Assembly (NCBI GenBank): GCA_014360855.1
Contig: JACIWP010000206.1
Location: 1 to 5,485, forward strand
Source: Anaerolineae bacterium
GTDB lineage: Bacteria > Chloroflexota > Anaerolineae > JACIWP01
Reading direction: 5' to 3'
DNA: 5,485 nt
The notes beneath the pieces were generated by a model, which ran no database searches, had not been told where the DNA came from, and saw only the letters and a list, made by a program, of their open reading frames with translations. Numbering within the stretch: position 1 is the stretch's first letter; each line of letters opens with the position of its first letter. The position numbers and the translations under genes were made by a program. Below, piece after piece: positions 1-3,260 of this stretch.

Positions 1-15
1 AAATTCGTTTCTCAT
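1..15 (-). CDS. Start of an unidentified gene, cut by the window edge
   Basis: An ATG at 13-15 on the minus strand opens a frame reading M-R-N-E-F before the window ends. A strong Shine-Dalgarno sequence, AAAGGAGAG (26-34), sits 10 bases upstream. It has the same purine-rich form as the sites in front of the LarA-like gene and the protease gene. A promoter at 135-163 and a short upstream ORF ending at 33 point the same way. Five residues give no functional information. The start is supported only by context and could be fortuitous. Confidence 0.45.
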
Positions 16-25
16 TGCTCCCGCT

Positions 26-34
26 CTCTCCTTT
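26..34 (-). promoter_or_regulatory. Ribosome binding site of the left-edge gene, overlapping a stop codon
   Basis: The minus strand reads TAAAGGAGAG. The TAA (33-35) is the stop of the 26-codon ORF upstream, and the AAAGGAGAG immediately within and after it is a near-ideal Shine-Dalgarno sequence 10 bases before the ATG at 13-15. A stop codon inside the next gene's ribosome binding site is a common arrangement for translational coupling. That coupling happens here is inference. Confidence 0.5.
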
Positions 35-113
35 ACAGCAAACCCATCGGGCCTAACAATGCGCTGATAACAAGAAAAGTGGGAAGGAACCCCCCACTTT
101 TCCAAGAATGCAT
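33..113 (-). CDS. 26-residue hydrophobic leader peptide or small membrane protein
   Basis: This short minus-strand ORF runs from ATG at 111-113 to TAA at 33-35. The peptide begins MHSWKSGGFL and continues with a hydrophobic stretch ending in L-L-G-P-M-G-L-L; 8 of the 26 residues are Leu, Ile or Val. A GGAG motif (119-122) lies 5 bases before the ATG. The promoter at 135-163 would start transcription near base 128, giving a leader of about 15 bases. The stop overlaps the ribosome binding site of the next gene. A hairpin (74-102) lies inside codons 4-14, so a translating ribosome would open it. It could be a regulatory leader peptide, a single-span membrane miniprotein, or chance. Its base composition is less GC-rich than the neighbouring genes, which leaves real doubt. 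Confidence 0.4.
   Translation of the reverse strand: MHSWKSGGFLPTFLVISALLGPMGLL
74..102 (-). terminator. Hairpin: terminator of the larA-birA unit or attenuator of the next gene
   Basis: GAAAAGTGGG (74-83) and CCCACTTTTC (93-102) are perfect 10-base complements around a 9-base loop. Read on the minus strand, the 3' arm runs into TTGTTATC, giving a U-rich but broken tail; read on the plus strand the tail is CAAGAATG, so termination fits the minus direction better. It lies 44 bases past the stop of the biotin ligase gene, a normal place for an intrinsic terminator. It also lies downstream of the promoter at 135-163 and within a short ORF, so it may act conditionally on the following gene instead. 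Confidence 0.55.
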
Positions 114-134
114 CTTCGCTCCGACTGTGCTGAC

Positions 135-163
135 ATTATAACATGCTATGCGCTTTCTGGCAA
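135..163 (-). promoter_or_regulatory. Sigma-70-type promoter inside the 3' end of birA
   Basis: On the minus strand, TTGCCA (158-163) is followed after exactly 17 bases by a perfect TATAAT (135-140). This is close to consensus in both boxes and spacing, and it stands out in a GC-rich background. Transcription would begin near base 128 and run toward base 1, through the short ORF and hairpin to the left-edge gene. The -35 box and most of the spacer lie within the final codons of the biotin ligase gene. Confidence 0.6.
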
Positions 164-1033
164 GTTATCCTCTGCCCCTGCCGGCCGGGGGCGCAGGCTG
201 GCCTCGCCGGCATAAAAGTAGCGCAGTTGGCCGTCGGGCAGTGCCAGCCCCAACGCGCCGTCCGCCGCGGCGTCCACGACCCGGCCGAGGACGCGCTCGC
301 CGCCGGCCTCGATCTCCACCTCCTGGCCCCATTCCAGCAGAGCGCCCCTCCATTCCTCCAGGGGCGACTCGCCGGCCAGGATGCGCTCGTACCAGCGCTC
401 AAAATGGCGCAGGATGTCCCACAGCAGTGCCGAGCGGCTCACCGGCCGGCCGGCTTCCACCATCAGGCTGGTAGCGGTGCCGGGCAACTGCCCCAGCGTG
501 GGGTCTGCCGCGCTCCCCAACACAGCTCCCGCCAGTTCCGCCGGCCGCACATTGACGTTGATGCCGATGCCGACCACCGCGAATTCCAGTTCCTGGCCGG
601 CGAAGGCGCTTTCCACCAGGATGCCGGCGGCTTTGCGACCAGCGATGTACACGTCGTTGGGCCATTTGAGCGCCGGCGCAAGCCCGAGCTGATCCATGAT
701 GGCCCCTCGCACCGCCAGGCCGGCGGCCATGGTCAGGGTAAATAGGCGCTTCGGCGGCAGGGCCGGGCGGAGCAGGAGGGAGAACAGCAGACAGCGGCCG
801 GCGGGCGCCACCCACTGCCGGCCGCGCCGCCCCCGGCCGGCGGTCTGGTGTTCGGCGATGACCAGCGTCCCTTCCGGACTGCCGGCCGCGGCCAGGCGGC
901 GCGCTTCCTCGTTGGTGGAGTCAATCACCCGATGATAGACGATGGGACGGCCCAGCCGGCGCGTCGGCATGCCGGCCAGGAGCGCCGCCGGCGATAACAG
1001 CTCGTCCTCCACCTCATCCGACCCCACGACCAT
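146..1033 (-). CDS. birA: Biotin--[acetyl-CoA-carboxylase] ligase, class I (no DNA-binding domain)
   Basis: This 295-residue enzyme activates biotin with ATP to biotinyl-5'-AMP and transfers it to the target lysine of biotin carboxyl carrier proteins in the cytosol. Visible family motifs are STN at 39-41, the adenylate-binding loop GRGRRGR at 66-72 (preceded by AEHQTA), KWPND at 123-127, GRKAAGILVE at 132-141 with the conserved lysine K134, and VVGIGINVNV at 153-162. The small C-terminal SH3-like domain covers about 230-285. There is no N-terminal helix-turn-helix, so it should not repress biotin genes as E. coli BirA does. The ATG at 1031-1033 is preferred over the internal Met22 because the segment LLSPAALLAG before Met22 looks like normal family sequence. 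The ribosome binding site is weak. The gene follows the LarA-like gene by 22 bases, so translation may depend on that neighbour. Confidence 0.93.
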   Translation of the reverse strand: MVVGSDEVEDELLSPAALLAGMPTRRLGRPIVYHRVIDSTNEEARRLAAAGSPEGTLVIAEHQTAGRGRRGRQWVAPAGRCLLFSLLLRPALPPKRLFTLTMAAGLAVRGAIMDQLGLAPALKWPNDVYIAGRKAAGILVESAFAGQELEFAVVGIGINVNVRPAELAGAVLGSAADPTLGQLPGTATSLMVEAGRPVSRSALLWDILRHFERWYERILAGESPLEEWRGALLEWGQEVEIEAGGERVLGRVVDAAADGALGLALPDGQLRYFYAGEASLRPRPAGAEDNLPESA

Positions 1034-1055
1034 GCGTTATCTCGCGCTTGCCTTG

Positions 1056-2381
1056 TCAATCCCGCAGGACAGGCAGGACCAGCGCGCCGTAGGGCATGAC
1101 CCCCACCGACGCGCCCGGGCCGTACTCGGCCAGCGCGGCATCCAGCGCCGGCTGTACGTGCGCTGCGTATTCCAGATGCACCTCGCGCAGTTCCGCCGGC
1201 CCCATCCCTTCCGCCACCACCACAATGCGGCATTTCATCTCGTGCAGGAGCCAGGAGAAGGTGTACAGCACACAGCTCTTTTCCCCGCCGATCTCCAGCG
1301 CCTCGGTCAGCCGGCGAAGCTCCGCCGGCGTCGGCATCTCCCGCATCCACTGGCGGAACTCCTCGTGCTCAAAGCCCTCGTAGATCCCCTCGCGGCATTG
1401 ATTCACCAGGATGAGGGTGCCGCCCGGCTTCAAATAGCGGTCCACACCGCCGCAGACCCGAGACCCGCCCTGGAAAAGGCTGACCTCATAGCCGATATCC
1501 CCGACGCCGGCGATCATGATGTCCACTTTTTCGGGCAGGGCGACCTCGACATAGGGCCGCATGAACTCCACCGCGGCGCGGTGTGCCGGCAGGTGCGCAT
1601 CGGCAAAAGCGGCCACCAGGTTGCGGCCGGCATCCAATAGGACATCCACCACCATGTCAATGCCGGCGATATCGGCCGCCTCTTCCAGGTCCGAGCGCAC
1701 GATGTTGGCCGGCGGCATGACCCCCAGCAGGGAACTGCAGTGCAGTTCCGCCAGGATGCCCGTGAAGCGCTTGTGATTCTCGTAGATACAGCGCCGGCTG
1801 GCAACGCCCGGCAGGACGATTTTGCCGCCGGCCGACCAGCCGGCCAGCATACACGGGTTGACCAGCCCGGTGCCAATGCGGATATCCGCCTCAGCGAAGC
1901 GGCGGTGCACCTCCACCGGCGTGCCCAGGGAGGTGGTGCCCAGGTGCACCATGGCCGGCTGATTGTCCGGCTCGTTGTTGAGCACCGGGAAGCGCCGGGC
2001 GACCGCCGGCCCCAGATTGGCCTCGATGGCCTCCGGGCTGTCGGCGGCGTGCATGCCGACCCCCACCATGATGGTGATGTCTTCATCCCGAACGCCGGAC
2101 TTCTCCAGCTCCTCAATGAGGATGGGGACAATCTGCTGGTTGGGCGTGGAGCGCGTGCGGTCAGTGACCACCAGGCAGACCCGGGCGCCGGGCTTGGCTT
2201 TGCGCGTGACGCCGGTGCGCTCCAGCCCCTCTTGGATGACCCGGCGAAGGTGCTCTTCGGGGTTGGGGACGGTGGGGATAGGCGCCGGCCAGCAGACGCC
2301 GGCGAGCTGGCCGGCAGGGATTTCCACCCGCTGTCGAGCAGTGCCAAGGGGGATATCAATGGGTATGCGTTCCGCGCACAT
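1056..2381 (-). CDS. LarA-family (nickel-pincer racemase superfamily) protein, variant active site
   Basis: This 441-residue protein belongs to the lactate racemase LarA superfamily (old DUF2088), whose members racemise or epimerise 2-hydroxy acids using a nickel-pincer nucleotide bound to a lysine. Landmarks align with Lactiplantibacillus plantarum LarA by spacing: D74 and R77 in VTDRTRSTP match D72/R75; H111 in GVGMH matches catalytic H108; K187 in AGGKIVLPG matches the cofactor-bearing K184; and H203 in ENHK, exactly 16 residues later, matches nickel ligand H200. The position of the second catalytic histidine, H174, ten residues before the lysine, is Cys177 (NPCMLAGWSAGGK). The reaction may therefore differ from lactate racemisation, and I give no gene symbol. 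The start is supported by AGAAGGAG (2391-2398). No larB, larC or larE cofactor genes are in the window. It is probably co-transcribed with birA. Confidence 0.85.
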   Translation of the reverse strand: MCAERIPIDIPLGTARQRVEIPAGQLAGVCWPAPIPTVPNPEEHLRRVIQEGLERTGVTRKAKPGARVCLVVTDRTRSTPNQQIVPILIEELEKSGVRDEDITIMVGVGMHAADSPEAIEANLGPAVARRFPVLNNEPDNQPAMVHLGTTSLGTPVEVHRRFAEADIRIGTGLVNPCMLAGWSAGGKIVLPGVASRRCIYENHKRFTGILAELHCSSLLGVMPPANIVRSDLEEAADIAGIDMVVDVLLDAGRNLVAAFADAHLPAHRAAVEFMRPYVEVALPEKVDIMIAGVGDIGYEVSLFQGGSRVCGGVDRYLKPGGTLILVNQCREGIYEGFEHEEFRQWMREMPTPAELRRLTEALEIGGEKSCVLYTFSWLLHEMKCRIVVVAEGMGPAELREVHLEYAAHVQPALDAALAEYGPGASVGVMPYGALVLPVLRD

Positions 2382-2390
2382 CAGACAGCT

Positions 2391-2398
2391 CTCCTTCT
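2391..2398 (-). promoter_or_regulatory. Ribosome binding site of the LarA-like gene
   Basis: AGAAGGAG on the minus strand lies 9 bases before the ATG at 2379-2381. It fixes that ATG as the start of the LarA-like protein. Confidence 0.7.
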
Positions 2399-2421
2399 GG
2401 GCATCCTGCCCATCGGCAACA

Positions 2422-2456
2422 GGAAACGAAGAACCAACGCATCAAACGGGAAACGA
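2422..2456. repeat. Short direct repeat in the larA 5' leader
   Basis: GGAAACGA occurs at 2422-2429 and again at 2449-2456, 27 bases apart, in the untranslated leader of the LarA-like gene (minus strand TCGTTTCC). This AT-richer leader of about 90 bases between the predicted transcription start near 2474 and the start codon has no recognisable riboswitch that I can identify. Two 8-base copies could be a regulator half-site pair or chance. Confidence 0.25.
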
Positions 2457-2480
2457 GGCGCCTTCCTGTATCCCGGTGGC

Positions 2481-2510
2481 ATTATACCCCCGGCGGCCTG
2501 CCGGCGTCAA
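2481..2510 (-). promoter_or_regulatory. Promoter of the larA-birA unit
   Basis: On the minus strand, TTGACG (2505-2510) is separated by 18 bases from a perfect TATAAT (2481-2486). The predicted transcription start near 2474 leaves a leader of about 92 bases before the LarA-like start codon. The boxes are close to the sigma-70 consensus and lie in the only gap that could drive this strand. Confidence 0.65.
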
Positions 2511-2550
2511 CAGCCCTCATGAGCCGAGGTTGTGTTTTCCCCCGGGTATA
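2483..2550. repeat. Inverted symmetry of the divergent promoter region
   Basis: TATACCC (2483-2489) and GGGTATA (2544-2550) form an inverted repeat, so both divergent -10 regions begin with GGGTATA on their own strand. Near the centre, the perfect palindrome CTCATGAG (2516-2523) sits midway between the two -35 boxes (2505-2510 and 2530-2535). The layout would suit one regulator acting on both directions, but the repeats are short and may reflect only two similar promoters. Confidence 0.35.
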
Positions 2551-2557
2551 GTATACT
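2530..2557 (+). promoter_or_regulatory. Promoter of the yigZ-protease unit
   Basis: TTGTGT (2530-2535), 16 bases, then TATACT (2552-2557), with an overlapping alternative -10 of TATAGT (2547-2552). Transcription would start near 2564, about 23 bases before the YigZ-family start codon. The -35 box is a weak match. The -10 region is clear because it is an AT island in GC-rich DNA. Confidence 0.55.
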
Positions 2558-2586
2558 GTGGCTGAAAAGTTTGGTGGGGGAGAAGC

Positions 2587-3186
2587 ATGGCGCGGTATCC
2601 GGTGCCGGCTGGCACCGCCCGCATCGAGTTCGTGGAGAAAGGCTCGCGCTTCATCGCCACGGCCGGCCCGGCCCATTCCGTGGACGAGGCTATGGCCTTC
2701 ATCGCCGCCGTCAAGGCCGAGTTCCACGACGCCACGCACAACGTCTGGGCCTATGTGGTGGGTTTCGGCCCCACCAGTCAGTATGCCTGCCACAACGATG
2801 GGGAGCCGGGCGGAACCGCCGGCCCGCCGGCGCTCTCCGTCCTGCAGAACGCCGGCCTGGGGGATGTGGTGGTCGTCATCACCCGCTATTTCGGTGGGGT
2901 GAAACTGGGCACCGGCGGCCTGGTGCGCGCCTACTCTCGGGCCGCCCGCCTGGCCGTGGAGGCCCTGCCGCGCACGGAAAGGGTGGACCAGGTGAGCCTG
3001 CGCGTGCGCGTCCCCTACCGCTGGTACGAGGCGGTCCAGCGGCAGGCACAGGCGTTCCAGGCCTCTGTCGTGCAAACCGAACATGGAGCAGAGGTCACTT
3101 TCCTCCTGTTGGTGCCGGAGGACAGGGTCGAGGGGTTCCGCTTCGCGCTGTGTGAGGTCACCGCCGGCGAAGCCGCTTTCATCTAA
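2587..3186 (+). CDS. yigZ: YigZ/IMPACT-family (UPF0029) protein
   Basis: This 199-residue cytosolic protein matches the usual length of bacterial YigZ (about 200). The N-terminal IMPACT domain (about 15-125) carries the family hallmarks: KGSRFIA at 18-24, the NDGEPGGTAG block at 70-79 and RYFGGVKLGTGGLVRAYSRA at 100-119. The C-terminal half (about 135-195) fits the DUF1949 domain, an alpha/beta module resembling elongation factor G domain V. The eukaryotic relative IMPACT regulates the kinase GCN2; the bacterial role is not settled, though a nucleic-acid or ribosome-related function has been suggested from structure. The ATG is preceded by GGGGGAG (2576-2582), slightly close at 4 bases. It is first in a possible two-gene unit with the protease 74 bases downstream, which has no evident functional link. 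Confidence 0.93.
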   Translation: MARYPVPAGTARIEFVEKGSRFIATAGPAHSVDEAMAFIAAVKAEFHDATHNVWAYVVGFGPTSQYACHNDGEPGGTAGPPALSVLQNAGLGDVVVVITRYFGGVKLGTGGLVRAYSRAARLAVEALPRTERVDQVSLRVRVPYRWYEAVQRQAQAFQASVVQTEHGAEVTFLLLVPEDRVEGFRFALCEVTAGEAAFI

Positions 3187-3260
3187 CTCTCCTCGCGGGC
3201 GTATCGGTTTTGCCCCAACAGCGTTGTTATGAGTGGCCATCCGAAATAAGGAGAGCGAAA
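3187..3260 (+). promoter_or_regulatory. Short gap with the protease ribosome binding site
   Basis: The 74 bases between yigZ and the protease gene contain AAGGAGAG (3248-3255), an excellent Shine-Dalgarno sequence 5 bases before the ATG at 3261. I see no convincing -35/-10 pair and no terminator hairpin, so the protease may be read from the yigZ promoter. An imperfect 12-base palindrome, AACAGCGTTGTT, lies at 3217-3228. Confidence 0.55.

Noticed and set aside
441..454. Overlapping GGCCGGCCGGC run resembling a small repeat or recombination site.
   Set aside because: It is two overlapping copies of the common GCCGGC word inside a conserved coding region, with no flanking repeats or integrase gene.
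1514..2359. A 281-codon minus-strand frame within the LarA-like gene.
   Set aside because: It is an out-of-frame reading of the same strand. The Ser/Arg/Trp-rich product shows no structure, whereas the other frame carries all LarA landmarks.
942..2522. Long plus-strand open frames (200-260 codons) opposite the birA start, the LarA-like gene and the divergent gap.
   Set aside because: They are complements of well-supported minus-strand genes. Their products are rich in Arg, His, Gln and Pro with no motifs, as expected for antisense reading of GC-rich codons.
2482..3240. A 252-codon minus-strand open frame opposite yigZ.
   Set aside because: It overlaps the whole of a clear YigZ-family gene and both divergent promoters, and its product is low-complexity Gly/Ala/His/Arg sequence without family motifs.
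3201..3247. Possible separate promoter for the protease gene (TTGCCC at 3210-3215 and TTGTTA at 3224-3229 as -35 candidates).
   Set aside because: No -10 box is found at 15-19 bases from either candidate.
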